64,000 nucleotides of DNA from Clarkia xantiana subsp. parviflora (GCA_036873135.1 JAPTYO010000017.1:9424001-9488000); one strand, 5' to 3'. Positions 10,132 to 22,479 are shown, numbered from the stretch's first letter. A program made the numbers and translations. The notes: generated by a model not told the origin, from the sequence alone.

Positions 10132-11091
10132 ATTATTATAGTCATTTATTTTTTTTTCTATGAGGAAAAGATATGTGCCAAACATTAGATTGACATATAT
10201 ATTACGACTTTCTTCTAATTTTTGTAATACTATAAAACCCGTATGAGTGGGACTTGGAAGCTGTCGATACAAAGTTAGAAGATACAGTTATTTCCAATAA
10301 TTTATTTCTTCTTCAAACGCAGTGGAATGAAAATATCTACAAATGAATATAAAAAAAAATACTAATTCATTTTATCAATATAATCATTATATTAAGGGAA
10401 AATAAAAACTGTAGAAGTTCTTTAGGGAAGTGTAAAATTGATGTTTTGTTCATTTTCTTAATATTGTTGAGGAAAGACTAAATTTATATTTGGGATATAC
10501 ATTTTTTTATGAAAGAAATGTGTTTTTAGTGAATGAAATTGAATGTTGAAATTAATTCATATTATTTATTATGATGGTATTAATTTTCATATTAATTATA
10601 ATATATTGTATTTCATAAAATGTATACCGTAAAGATGATATTTTGAGGAAGGTAATGATTTTTTTATATGGTGCATTTAATGTAATAGGTTTTTTAAGGG
10701 TATGTATATATATTTATTTATTTTTTAAATTAAAAAATAATTTTAGTTAAATGTTGTTAATATATATAAAGATAGAAAACAATGCTCTTCAAAATTTAAA
10801 CAAAATAAACTTATGCCAAAGTTTTTTTGTTTTTTTTAATACCTTTTCATCGATTAGCAACATGTATTTTGAGTAAATAGCACCAGTCTTTACATTGCCT
10901 ATTGCACTAACCGTGATGACAGGAAACAAAGTCATTCGATCGGAAAATCAAAGGACGGATGAAATCAAGATGTTTACATCCAACCAACGATCAAAACCAA
11001 AAGGTTAGCGTCAAACTCAAATTGGACACGTATCCTAACTTAAAAATAGAGTCAAGAAAGGTTCTAAACCGTTACTTGACTCGGGGGCAAG
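10132..11091. other. AT-rich spacer, ending in N1 3' internal sequence
   Basis: 10132-10860 is AT-rich with poly-T and poly-A runs and no gene or repeat that I recognise. From about 10960 the sequence resembles the stretch before the N2 3' LTR (ACTTGACTCGGGGGCAAG at 11074-11091 against the same motif at 24183-24200), so it is the 3' internal end of N1 with its polypurine tract. Confidence 0.6.
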
Positions 11092-11796
11092 TGATGGATA
11101 TATGTCCAATTCGGGTTCGTATTTATATTTCGGGCCTCGTAAACACGTCAAAATTACATCTCGGTTTGAAAACGTCTCCCAAATGGTCAAAACGGTCCGG
11201 AAACGCATTTACGCGCGTCCGGGTTGCAGCAACCCGGAGGTCCGGATTGCATTTCGGGTATCGCGCGATTACACTCCCGCGATTACCGTTACGTGTAGAG
11301 AAGTCAAGTTCGCACATTACCAATATGGATGACGGTTACCGTATGCTCTTGAACCGTCATCAAACCGCTTTAAAACCGGGTCCGATCCCAAGGAAGCCTA
11401 TAAATAGGAGGCCTTGGCCACCCATTTTGACACATCCTCTCATTTGCCCAACTTTGGTATTTTGAGCTCTGACTTCTCTCTAGAAATATTCTCTCTCTAA
11501 AAATTACTCTTTTACCCCTATAGTGACTTAAGCTTCGGAGAGGGCTCCGCTAGCACCACCCCCCTCTCCGTGCTAGCATTGGTCCTTCGTGCAGGAATCG
11601 TCGCCCAGACGTCCATATCTGTGCACAGACCACCGCCTCCTGAGACACAACCATACCGAGACACAAACCTTTACGGGAGTCAACCGAACACTCGTAAGTG
11701 GCCCAACCTCTTCCCGATGAAGGGTTACAGCCCGAAAACCCGCACAACCGCACGAACAGATGTGTCCTCACGACCCAGTTCATCCAGGACGCAACA
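11092..11796 (+). repeat. N1: isolated 3' LTR of the N family
   Basis: 705 bp, starting TGATGGATATATG after a polypurine tract and ending CGCAACA. It matches the N2 (24201) and N4 (52806) LTRs in its start, in TTTCGGGC..AACACGTC, in its TATA box (TATAAATA, 11399-11406) and in the motif TTAAGCTTCGGAGAGGG (11528-11544). It is followed directly by a fragment of the T2 antisense gene, so the element is truncated or recombined here. Confidence 0.85.
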
Positions 11797-12104
11797 GTGG
11801 TGCCATCGACTTCACCAAGTCTCAGACTCTCGCCCCCTTCGCGAAGAGGTATTTCAACCTTTCCGAGGAGAGCGACGGGGCCAACACCCCCGAGGGGGCT
11901 ACGGGTGCTGAAGGCACGGTGGAGCCTCCAAGTGCATAACTCCCGACAACTGATCCCCCGATGATCGACCCTTCACCGGCTGACTTCCAAGAGTCCGATC
12001 CTCCCATGGCTAATCTTCCAGGCTCCGATCCTCCGACCGCGGAGCCTTCTGCAACAGACCTCGTGGACCCTGCTCCCCTCGACGCTGCCAAGGATCAAGC
12101 TTAG
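11797..12104 (+). pseudogene. C-terminal fragment of the T2 antisense gene
   Basis: The frame begins at the junction with N1 (IDFTKSQTLAPFAKRYFNL) and runs to TAG at 12102-12104 with the ending DAAKDQA. One in-frame TAA at 11937 interrupts it. It aligns with the T1 fragment at 300-500 (SIDFTKSETLAP, EKYFNL, DAAEDP). The tail is rich in Pro, Ala, Asp and Glu. The coiled-coil part upstream is missing. Confidence 0.7.
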
Positions 12105-12189
12105 TCGCTTTACTTTTGAATCCTTGTAATTTCCTTCGTTTGTCATGAACCTTTTAGATCTTTATAATATCAATCTCTTTTGGTTCCGA

Positions 12190-12590
12190 TTATCGCTGCA
12201 CCACTTAAGGTGAATTAACCACGCCACTTAAGGCGATTCGATCATACCACTTAAGAGTGATTTCGACGCGTCACTTAAGACATTTTACCCACACCACTTA
12301 AGGCGATTTAATCGTGCCACTTAAGGCGAAACCACGCCACTTAAGGCGATTTAATCGTGCCGCTTAAGGCGAAACCACGCCACTTAAGGCGAAACCACGC
12401 CACTTAAGGCGAAACCACGCCACTTAAGGCGATTTAATCGTGCCGCTTAAGGCGAAACCACGCCACTTAAGGCGAAACCATGCCACTTAAGGCAAAACCA
12501 TGCCACTTAAGGCGAAACCACGCCACTTAAGGCGAAACCACACCACTTAAGGCGATTTAGCTACACCACTTAAGGCGGTTTAATCGGAAG
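12190..12590. repeat. 20-bp tandem array between T2 pol and antisense gene
   Basis: The unit ACCACGCCACTTAAGGCGAA repeats about 19 times with small changes; some units carry an extra TTTAATCGTG segment. It shares the CACTTAAGGC core with the T1 block at 690-1230 and occupies the same position between the convergent 3' ends. Confidence 0.92.
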
Positions 12591-12624
12591 CAACCTCTTT
12601 ATTCATTCATGGCTCAAAACCTGT

Positions 12625-14733
12625 TTACATCAAATCAAAACGATAAAAAAACTTGCACCACTGAAGGCGACTTCGATAAATAACTTGCACCACTGAAGGC
12701 GACTTAATATCAACTTGACATTTCTTCAAGTGTTCGCCACTGAAAGAATGCTTCAACACATTGCCATCGAGGTCTTCCAACTTATACGCATTTCGAGCTG
12801 GCATCCCCACGACCTTATAAGGCCCTTCCCATTTTGGCGACATCTTGTTGATCCGATCCAAAAGGGTAAATTCGTTCCGACGCCAGACCAGTTCCCCGGC
12901 AAAGAACTGTCGAGACTTGACTCGTCGATTATAATATCGGGCCGTTGCCAAGCGCATCCGAGCCTGGGCCTCCTCGGCACTCCGCCTCTTCTCTTCGACC
13001 AAGTATAAGTCCAGACGCCTCATTTCATCATTCGACAGAGGTTCATAATACCTCGTCCGATGGGATGCCACTGCTATTTCGATTGGATCAACTGCTTCCG
13101 TGCCATAAACAAGGCCAAACGGAGTCTCCCCAGTCGACCGCTTGGGTGTTGTTCTAACAGCCCAAAGCACATTTTCCAGTTCGTCCAGCCATTTGCCCTT
13201 CAAGGCATGGACCCTCTTCTTCAGGCCATCCATCACGATCTTGTTGGCTGACTCCACCTGTCCATTGGTTTGAGCATGACGGACAGAGGCTGTCCGATTC
13301 TCAATTTTCAGTTCCTTCAGGTACTCCTTCCACTGGGCCCCGTTAAACGGAGGGCCGTTATCGCTGATCAATACCTTGGGAATCCCGTATCGGGATATGA
13401 TATGGGTCTGGAGGAACTTGAGGATATGATTCCCCGTTGTCTTGGCCAACGCCTTAGCTTCTATCCACTTCGAGAAATAATCAATAGCCACGACTAAATA
13501 TCGGCACTGACCTTTTGCAACTGGAAGGGGTCCCACCAAATCAATTCCCCATTGCGCGAAGGGCCAAGCACTCTTGATGGACGTCAGATCGGCAGCTGGA
13601 GCCACGATATTCGGGGCGTACCTTTGGCAAGCGTCACAGGATCGGACTATCATCGTTGCCTCCTTGTTCATCGAGGGCCAGTAATCCAGGTTTAGCACTT
13701 TCCTCACGATAGATCGGGCACCTTCATGACAGGCCAAGTATCCTTCGTGCACCTCCCTAAGGATCCGATCTCTGTCAGGCTCAGCCACACATTTCAAGTA
13801 AGGAGTTAAATACCCCTTTTTGTACAGCTGATTGTCCAGCATCACATAACTGGGCGCGAATCGGCGTATTTTGCCGGCTGCCACTTCATCACCGGGGACT
13901 GCCCCCGTAGTCAGATACGCGACTATCAGGGTCATCCAAGTGGGCTCCTCCGATCCGATCTCGATGGCACATACCTCCGAGTGATCGGTGGTTGACAGGA
14001 TCACCTTCTCCAAGAAATGCACCTTCCGACTTTCATCAAGGGGTGCCCCCAAGGCGAACTTGCTCAAGGCATCTGCTTCCACATTATCCTCCCTCGGGAT
14101 CGCCTCAATATCGAAGCTCTTGAAAATCTCCTTCAGGGTTTGTACCTCGCGAAGATACTTTTTCATCATCGGGCTCTTTGCTTCGTATCGCCCATGGACT
14201 TGGTTCACGATCAGGCTAGCATCACACTTCACCTTTAAGTGACCAACTCCCGTTCCTTTAGCAATCTTGAGGCCAGTGATGAGAGCCTCATATTCAGCTT
14301 CATTGTTGGTAGCCCTAAATGTCAAGGCCAAGGCATATCGGAGGGGTTCGCCTCCGTCTGGTGGTATCAGTACGAAACCTGCTCCCGATCCTTCTGCATT
14401 TGAGGAGCCATCGGTATACATCTCCCAAGTATTTTCGGCGTCGGGCTGTTCTGACTGCTCTGTTATCGGGACTTCCATAGTTGCCCCCTCTACAGGGCCC
14501 GCTTCTTCTAGATCGGGGGCTGTAGACTCTACTATGAAATCCGCCAATGCCTGGCCTTTAATAGCCGTTTTCGGAGCAAAGTGAATGCGGAACTCACTAA
14601 GCTCGACTGCCCACTTCACTAATCTCCCCGACGCGTCAGGTCGGTTCAAAAAATGTTTCAAGGGCTGATTCGTTAAAACGGTAATCTCATGCGCATGGAA
14701 GTAAGGTCTCAGCTTCCGAGCGGTAACAATCAA
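12625..14733 (-). pseudogene. T2 RNase H and integrase part of pol
   Basis: 702 residues, starting inside the Gypsy RNase H (ARKLRPYFHAHEITVLTNQP) in a frame that is open slightly further upstream. The second RNase H follows (WEMYTDGSSNAEGSGAGF, NNEAEYEALITGLKIAKG), then integrase with H-H-C-C (CHEGARSIV, CDACQRYAP) and the D-D-E triad (WGIDLVG, ISDNGPPF, NGQVESANK). The end FSGEHLKKCQV reads on about 30 residues further than T1, into non-conserved sequence. There is no chromodomain. The frame is shifted relative to the RT segment near 14800. Confidence 0.92.
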
Positions 14734-14809
14734 CGCATAAAGATACTTCTCAACGGCGGGATAATTTATTTCAGACTTGGCGAGTGCTTTTCTTACATAA
14801 TACGGGGAC

Positions 14810-16978
14810 TTAGTTACCCTCTACGACTTTCACTAAGACAGAGCTAACGGCAAATTCAGAAACAGCCAAATACAGATAGAGTGGCTCGCCTGGGATGGGC
14901 TTCGCCAATGGCGGGAGGGTGCGGAGGTGCTGCTTGAGTGCCTGGAACGCCTCTTCGCACCTGGTAGTCCACTCAAACTTCTTGTTGGCCCTCAGCGCTT
15001 CAAAGAACGACATGGATCGATCACTTGCTTTGGACAGAAAGCGATTCATCGCAGCCAATCGGCCATTCAGCACCTGCACCTCCCGATGGTTCGTCGGGGA
15101 CTTCATCTCCTCGATTGCCTTCAACTTCTCAGGGTTCTCCTCGATTCCCCTCTGGCTCACCATGAAGCCCAGAAACTTCCTTGAGGGCACTCCGAAGGCA
15201 CACTTGGTCGGGTTCAAGCGAACTTGATGAAGCCTCATCCGCTCAAACGCTGTGGCTAAGTTGTGAACATGATCCTCGGCCTGTCGGGACTTCACTAGCA
15301 TATCGTCCACATAGGCCTCCATTGTTTTCCCCAACATGTCACCGAATAGCTTGTTCACCATCCTCTGATAAGTTGCACCTGCATTGATCAGTCCAAAGGG
15401 CATAACATCATAGTGATAGATGTCACTATCAGCATAAAAGGCGGTGTGAGGGGCATCCTCCTTGGACATCTTGATCTGATTGTAGCCGGAGTATGCATCC
15501 ATAAAGCTCAGCAACTCATGTCCCGATGTGGCATCCACCAGCTGGTCGATCCTCTGGAGCGGATAACAATCTTTCGGGCATGCTTCGTTCAGGTCGCGGA
15601 AATCAACACACATCCGCCACTTGCCATTGCTCTTCTTCACCAGGACTGGGTTTGCGACCCAGGTCTGGAATCGGAACTCCTTAATAAATCCAGCATCGAG
15701 CAACTTGCCCACCTCTTGCTGGATCGCGATCTTCTTGTCGGCACCCATCGGGCGCCTTCTCTGTGTAACCGGCTTGATCGCGGGGTCAATCTTCAGCTCA
15801 TGAGTAATCACATCGGGGCTGATTCCTGACATGTCGCTTGGGGACCAGGCAAACAGATCCTTCAACTCCTTCAACAAATCAATCAGTTCTCGGGCCATCT
15901 CCTCCGACAGAGCGGACCCGATTTTCACCTTTCTTTGAGGTCCATCGATCTCGACCTCCTTCAAATCCTCCATCGGGGCGGGACGCCCAAACTCCTCTCG
16001 GGGATCAGCGTCAGTCTGGAAAACATTCATAGCCTCCCAATTCCTCCTTCGAGTGGCGTTGACGTAGCACTTCCTGGAGGCTATCTGGTCGCCCTTGACT
16101 TCCCCGATTCCATGGTCGGTCGGGAACTTCAGCTTCTGATGGACAGTTGAGGCAACTGCCCCCAGCGGGTTGATGTTGGTCCTCCCGATAATTGCATTAT
16201 AGGTCCCCGCGGACTCGACCACCACGAACTCCACGTTCCTCTTCTCCGACTTCCAGCCACTACCGAATTCAACCGGTAAAGTAATCATCCCCACCGGGTA
16301 AGAAGTAGAGCCAGAAAATCCGACCATCGGGAAGTCTGCAGGCTTCAAGTCCTTCTTGGTTTTTCCCATGGCCTCCAGTGCATCCATGAACAGAATATCG
16401 GAGGAACTCCCTCCATCTATCAGGATTCGCTTCATCTCATACCCATCCACGTTCAGGGTCACGACCAAAGCATCATCGTGCGGGGTCTCCACACCTACCA
16501 GGTCCTCCTCTGAGAAGGGAATCACCATTTCTTCTTTCGGAGTCCAATTTCGGGCCCTCTTGCCCAGCACCACAGCAATGGGAATCCAAGAAGCATAGAC
16601 CTCCCGAGATGCCGTAGTATCTCCTCCCGCAGCAAGTCCCCCATTAATCACATTAATGGTCCCCCGCTTCTCCTTGCGGGCATTGGAAGACTCGGGCTTA
16701 TCCATCTTCAGGGATCGACCGCGGGATCGGGAACGGGACCGCGATCGGGACCGGGAACGGGATCGGCTCCGTCGCCCAGCCACAAATTCCTTGAGTTTTC
16801 CCTTCTGGATCAGCTTCTCAATCTTCTTCTTCAACTCCCGACAATGGTTAGTGTCGTGACCGTTGGCACGATGGAAACGACAAAAACGAACGGTGCGAGC
16901 TCCCATGAACTCTCCATCCTTCTTCGGGGGGTACCTGGCGATACCCTGTCGGTCCATCACCGCCAACACAGCACCCAT
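14810..16978 (-). pseudogene. T2 gag C-terminus, protease and reverse transcriptase
   Basis: 722 residues. The zinc-knuckle variant (CRFHRANGHDTNHC) is near residue 35, an Arg/Ser repeat linker follows, the protease motif LIDGGSSSD is near 188, and the RT motifs include FMDAYSGYNQI and YVDD (near 560). It ends at a TAA in VVEGN, where T1 reads glutamine; a one-base shift follows before the RNase H frame resumes. The frame is the same as the gag segment upstream, separated only by the stop at 17135. Confidence 0.92.
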
Positions 16979-17134
16979 GGAACAAATGAGAGGAGTGTAG
17001 TGGTCCTCCCGCTTGTCCGACTTCGAGGGACGCTTGTCTTCCCTCCGATCGGGACGGCCTCGACCCCGACTGCTCTCAGGTTTATCTTTCCTCCTACGAT
17101 CGTCCGAGGGTTTGAACGACTGCTTCCCCTTGTT

Positions 17135-18283
17135 TTATTTCGGAGGGTCAAGGTATCCGGAAGCTATCTTCGACTCCTGTACGTCAATTTGTTGCTTCAC
17201 CCTTTTCTGCAACGCCTCCATGTTCCACACAGCCTTCTCAGCCACGCTGTGCATCAGGTCGGAACCATATGGTGCTGTGAGGTTCCGAATGAAGGTGTGG
17301 ATGGTCTCTCCCTCCGACATTTCCTCATCAATCTCGGCCACGCTGGCAGTGTACCTCTGGTAGTAATGCGCCAGAGACTCATCGGGCCTCTGTACCACCT
17401 CAGCCAGGGACCTCGCGCTTTTCAGGAGACGTCGACGACCCTGGTATTGCTGGATGAACCGATCATGCATCTGGGTCCAGCTAGAGATGCACCCTGGGGT
17501 AAGGCTGAAGAACCACGTCAGGGCCCTTTCACCAAGTGTGCCTGGGAACAAAACGCACACTATATCGTCATTCGGGGCTCTGCCTAGACAAGCCATGACA
17601 TGCTTCTGGACATGACGAACTGGATCTCCCTCGCCATCATACTCCTTGATTGTCGGGATACCCAGCCCCGGCGGGGCAGTGGTGTTCACCAATCGGGGAA
17701 CAAAGGGATGAGTGGATCGATCCCTCAGCTCCGACATCATCTTCTTCTGGTCCCCCATACAGATGTTCACGATCTTCACCACTTGGTCGGGGGTGATAGG
17801 ACCATTGAGAGGGATGGTCCTATGCTGCACCGGTCTAGGCCCATCGACCACGAACTGCTCCGATAGGGCAGGCTCCTTGCCCTTGTCCTGGTGCTTGGGT
17901 TGGGCCTCCTGCCCGTCCCGATTCTCCATCGGCGGAGGCAACTCCTCCTCCTTCTTCTTGGCGGCATCCCTTCGGTCCAGGAGAGCCTCCATAGCTTCCA
18001 AAAATATTGGCATGGTATCCATCACAGCCTTTGCCAAGTCTGGCTTTGCAGGTGCATCCTGGTTCCTCCTCGGGATCTCTTCCCGGCTCTCCGACGAGTT
18101 TCGAATGGAATCTTCGCGATCATCATGATGCCCCCTTGTTTGGGAAACAACAGGGGGAGGATCATTCCGATCGACAGTGCGCTCCGGCGGCCCTGAATTC
18201 AGAGTTCCAGCAGGGTGACGGGAACCGCCGGATTGTCCTTGTCTCTTCTTTTGCTTGCCAGCCATCGATTGGGTAGAAGCCAT
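17135..18283 (-). pseudogene. T2 gag (capsid part), ended by a nonsense codon
   Basis: 382 residues from MASTQSMAGKQKKRQ. The N-terminal third is polar and disordered-looking; the Gag core spans about 190-370 (GDPVRHVQKHV, ERALTWFFSLTPG, RFIQQYQGRRRLLK, SEGETIHTFIRNL). It stops with TAA after LDPPK. The same frame continues past the stop for 52 codons into the next segment, so one substitution accounts for the break. The ATG lies 38 bases inside the LTR end, close to the primer site, as usual. Confidence 0.9.
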
Positions 18284-18301
18284 TTTTGCTTTTCGTTACG
18301 T

Positions 18302-18319
18302 TTCCCACAGACGGCGCCA
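18302..18319 (-). other. Primer binding site of T2
   Basis: Minus strand TGGCGCCGTCTGTGGGAA, one base from the LTR end; identical over these bases to T1. Confidence 0.7.
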
Positions 18320-18320
18320 A

Positions 18321-19008
18321 TGATGGATCACGGTTGGAACTCCGGTACGTTCTTGACGGAAAACTAAACTCCTTCGCTCCAAGTAATCCTGCAAGAAGGG
18401 GATAGACAGGGCGGTGACCCAGAATCCCTCTCCGATGCTTAAATGAGTATCTCGATGTGGGCAAGCAAGTCTCAGTATGTAAGTATGAACGTATCAATCC
18501 TGAGGTAACTCCTTCCTTTATATAGGGGAGGGGTCACCTCAGTTACCTGTTGAGGTAACTGCCAAGTTCCGTTTATCTCGGCCAGTAGCCCACGTTCCGT
18601 CTTTTCAGGCCACTTCCCCACTATGTTGATAGTGGGCGTGTTTCTCGGCCTCGTTCTCTGTTGGCAAGTCCCGACGGATGTCGGGGACTTCAGAGTTATC
18701 TCCTTTGGTCACCGCTCGGGGCCCCTCGTCATCGGGACAGGGCCAGCATTCTCAGGGATTCAATATCGGGGCCTACTTAAAGGCATATCGTCGGGGCCTA
18801 CTTAAAGGCATATCATCGGGGCCTACTTAAAGGCATATCATCGGGGCCTACTTAAAGGCATATGATCGGGAGCGTTCAACTCGTATGTCGGGACCGGCCT
18901 TGTCGGGTCCTCTCGTATTGGTCTTCTAAGGCTCTTTTGGGGCCCAGTGGGCCTATTTCACTGTTTAGTCGTCGTTAATGGACCTAACGGCTATGTCGAA
19001 ACCCATCA
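18321..19008 (-). repeat. 5' LTR of T2
   Basis: 688 bp; on the minus strand it begins TGATGGGTTTCGAC and ends GTGATCCATCA. A TATA box is near 18519-18526 and the shared motif TTAAGCATCGGAGAGGG at 18427-18443. At 18766-18870 a 25-bp unit containing GGGGCCTACTTAAAGGCATA is repeated four times nearly perfectly. Confidence 0.92.
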
Positions 19009-19808
19009 ATAGCCATTCCCTGAATAAAAACAGGATGCGGCAAACACACTATGGAACTGATCACCCCACAGTGGCGGAAGTCCTCTTAATAGACGACAAC
19101 CCCACACACTAAAAGTATGCATACTCTCTTAAGGGTTCATACACCATGAAGACTTATGCCTTAAGTGGACAGCTTCATGTTATACGCTTGCAGGAGCGCA
19201 CCCTGTTTACAAAACTCAACAAATTTACAAGTCGAGTCTTGTACAACGTTATCTTTCTTTTTAGCATATAACGGATAAAAACATCAAATTCAGCAAGAAA
19301 TGTCTTGCAACAACGTCGCCATAGAGTGAAACTAAGAGACGGTATAAACTAACATCTTGCTTTGTCAAGATCACACTGCTACATGTCAAGTGCCAAGTGC
19401 CAAGGACCAGTGCCGAGTACATTACTATCTACAATGCTACAAGTACCAAGTGTACATACCATGCCATGCCTTGGAAATTTTTTCAAGAGGGGCGCTGATA
19501 ACACTCTGCAAGGCGCAAGTCGCAACATTGGATGTTTTATCCATTATAAAAAGGAGATCAATCCTGTCATGCAAGACCAATACATACGGACAACGAAGAT
19601 AACTCAAGGTATGAAATGTTACTAGCAAGTTATCACGTGTTTATTATTACTGAAAACAGGTCCAAGTGACGAAATACCATGCAAGCAAACGCATAAACGA
19701 AGGTTGGGACAAAAGCCTCAACATAACATCAACCCATTCACAAAGTGTCCTACATAATAAAAGCAAACAACGTGATACCATCCAAGAGATGAAATCATCT
19801 CCCAAAGA

Positions 19809-22173
19809 CTATGACAACATGTCCATGAAGTCAACACCAAGTGCAGTATCATCATTACCACATCCAAAGATCACGGAGAGAGAAGCCGCTTCAGCTTCCT
19901 TACGCTGTAAATCCGCAACATGGTTAACAACAAAGGAAGAATAAGGATCTAACTTGTCGAACAGAAATCCGGGTGCAAGCGTGCTTACTCTGCCAATATA
20001 ACCTTTGGCAAACTCATCAATCATAGATGAAAACTTCGCCTTAGCGGCAACAAGGACGGCAGCAGCATGGGCAAGACTGCTAGGATACTCGACAAGTCCC
20101 GTCTCAACTCCCACTTTATGCGCTTCCTCACGTATAGAAGCAAGCGTGATATCATGGGCGCTACTACTATCTGCAATTTGCTGGTTGATAGCAACAATCT
20201 CAGCCTCAAGTTGCTCAACGTGGGCGCGACGAGTAGCAATACGCGTATCAAAATCAGCAACCTTGGAGTTCAAGTTTTGCACCTCCTCCTCGGACTGTGC
20301 AAGCTCGCGAGTAACTGCATTGCTCTTCTTGACAGCAGCCCTCTTCTCGCTCACAAGCTCCAACACAAAGGATGACATGTTCCCCATCCTTGAAATAGCC
20401 TAAGTACAACAAACCAAACAACAAGACGATCAATACAAGGCATACGCTTACAACATGCGGACATAGAAGTTAAAGCAATACTTACCGGCGCAAACTCAGC
20501 CAAGCTACTCTCAACATATGCTTGTGCTTCCTCATCAGTAGATGGCTTAACATCACGATCACCAGGAGGAACACACCTCTAAAGCACCCGCACCCAGACT
20601 TCCGGAATGCTAAGTTTGGAGTCCTTCGGAAAATGAAGGCCACCAGTAGAGAAAGGCGACCAATCTCCTCCAGACACATCAATCCTGTCGGATAGGATCA
20701 AGTCATCGCGCTTAATGCCTGCAAGCTCTGCAATAAAGACAACATAAAACAAAGAAGATATCAACAAAGAATACTAAGTAAAGAATTGCATCGAAGTAAA
20801 CAACGCATACCTCGACGGGAGGAACGCTCCTCCTCGGGTCGGTCCCTCGACCGGGGGGCAGAAGGCGCCACTGTACGACTCTCAACTCTCTTCCCTTTAT
20901 CGCAAGAAGGAGTTGGAACGGTCGCACTCAGCTTGGAACGCTTGGGATCACTCGAGGGACGCACCCCTGCGGCGGACCTTTGGGAAGAACGCTACTGGTA
21001 GGTGCTGCAACAACGCGCTCAGTCACGTGCGCAGAGTTACCTAAAAATAAAAGCAACATGAAGACAACAAAACTTGGAAAATCAACAAGTTCAAAGAATA
21101 TACAAGAAGGTGCCTTACTTATAGGTCCATTACCGCGACCATGTCCGGAAACTCCAGGAATAGTGGGGGCAGTGGTGCGAACATGCTGCCCAACAGACGG
21201 ATTACCGCGCACATCAGCTGTCTGCAAAGACGATCTTTTTCCATCAGTTCGACCTACATTGCAACATGATACAGGTTATAAAGATTATCAACATACCAAA
21301 TCTGCAGAAGGAAGTATATAAATCCCGGCATCAATCAAGTCTCGATCTGAAGCGCGTAATAGGCAGCGGAAGCTGCACTCTTGTTGACATCGATAAATGC
21401 TCTTCACAACCTCCCTGTCATCCAAAGAAAGTTCGGAGAAAATAGGAGCAGGATCAGCCCTCTCAACGTTCTCAACATCCCAATTGGTGCCGACATCACA
21501 CACGAAGAAATAATGATGCCGCAGTGAGGACCAGAACGATCAGCCGGAGCAGCTAGTCGTTGTCTATGATCCCACTTGACGTCCCCAATCCCAATTTGCT
21601 TAAAGCCCTTATCTTGCAAGTTGGGCCAACGCATCTTCATACCACATAAACCCGTCATGTCCGGACACAATAACTGATAGAAGCAGCGAAAAAGGGTAGT
21701 GGAATAATGCCAAGACTGCCTGTGAATTAACACTCGGAAGCAACTCCATACTTGGAAGCCGGTAGGAGAAAGATCCAATGGCGAGATTTGATAATAACGA
21801 CAAAGATCTATCAAATCAGGACAGTAAGGAAAGCGCAAGCCTTTCCTAATCTGCGAGGTATAAACCGCAGTCAAGTCACCAGGAGGTATGGTAATCTTCC
21901 CCTTTTCGACGCCGGGTAACACGTCATAAGGGAGTATACCTTCTAGATCCGGATTAAGTCCGCAGCAAGTTACATACGAGTTGATCATGTCTTCATCAAT
22001 CTGATTGGAGAAGTAACTCACATTTGTCACCGTGTCCTTTATAATTTGGGGGAAGACGGGAGGTTTAACAACGACGTCAGCCTCTACACCCGATGTGATA
22101 TCTAATGGCTGAGATATGTCGACATCCGGCTCATCATCAACATCCGAACATAGTGTCACTCGCGGAATGGGGA
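19809..22173 (-). pseudogene. Antisense accessory gene of N2, multi-exon
   Basis: Reading on the minus strand: an acidic N-terminus (SKSSIPIPR..SDVDDEPDVD); core domain GLRFPYCPDLIDLCRYYQIS and FRVLIHRQSWHYSTTLFRCF; IYRCQQECSFRCLLRASDRD after a frameshift near 21530; a small exon ending GHGRGNGPI; a basic exon (RPSSDPKRSK); an exon with GGDWSPFSTGG; and a coiled-coil C-terminus (20387-19809, ELVSEKRAAVKKSN onward). A donor GTAAGT follows the GGDW exon near 20486. The start ATG of N3 and N4 (ATGAGTAAG) is missing here: the site reads AGGAGTAAG. The N4 copy matches exon by exon. The function is unknown. Confidence 0.7.
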
Positions 22174-22479
22174 TAGAAGACTTACTCCTGATAACAGCTG
22201 CGAGACTAACTCCGAAAAGAAAACAGCAAGATTTGATATCCTGAAAAGCGTAACCAACAATCATGAGTGTGCGATCACGCATCATACACTTATACAAACA
22301 TCTATGCAATGAACGCTCCATATGGAACAACTATGTACGTTTAAGACTCGTTAGTCTTCGCACAACAAGTAACAAGCATCATGCAAGGGGGGCAAACCCT
22401 TCAACACATAGACCTTCATGTCGACATCAAGCTCATACTCGCAACATACATGATAACAAGGATGAAATATTTTCTAAGT

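Larger units (their letters stand above)
11797..19008 (-). mobile_element. T2: T-family Gypsy element lacking its 3' LTR
   Basis: Minus-strand order: 5' LTR (19008-18321), primer site, gag, protease-RT, RNase H-integrase, a tandem array (12590-12190), then the C-terminal end of the antisense gene (11797-12104). Instead of its own 3' LTR there is the N1 LTR. Protein similarity to T1 is high along the whole length. Lesions seen: one gag nonsense codon, one stop plus frameshift between RT and RNase H, and one stop in the antisense gene. Confidence 0.9.

Noticed and set aside
10959..11465. A 168-codon plus-strand frame inside the N1 LTR
   Set aside because: It spans the polypurine tract and the LTR promoter region and has no counterpart in N2 or N4 LTRs.
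12195..12585. Regular short repeats considered as a CRISPR array
   Set aside because: The repeats are head-to-tail with no unique spacers, in a plant retrotransposon.
16844..17587. A 247-codon plus-strand frame
   Set aside because: Antisense shadow of T2 gag; the minus-strand protein has the recognisable Gag core.
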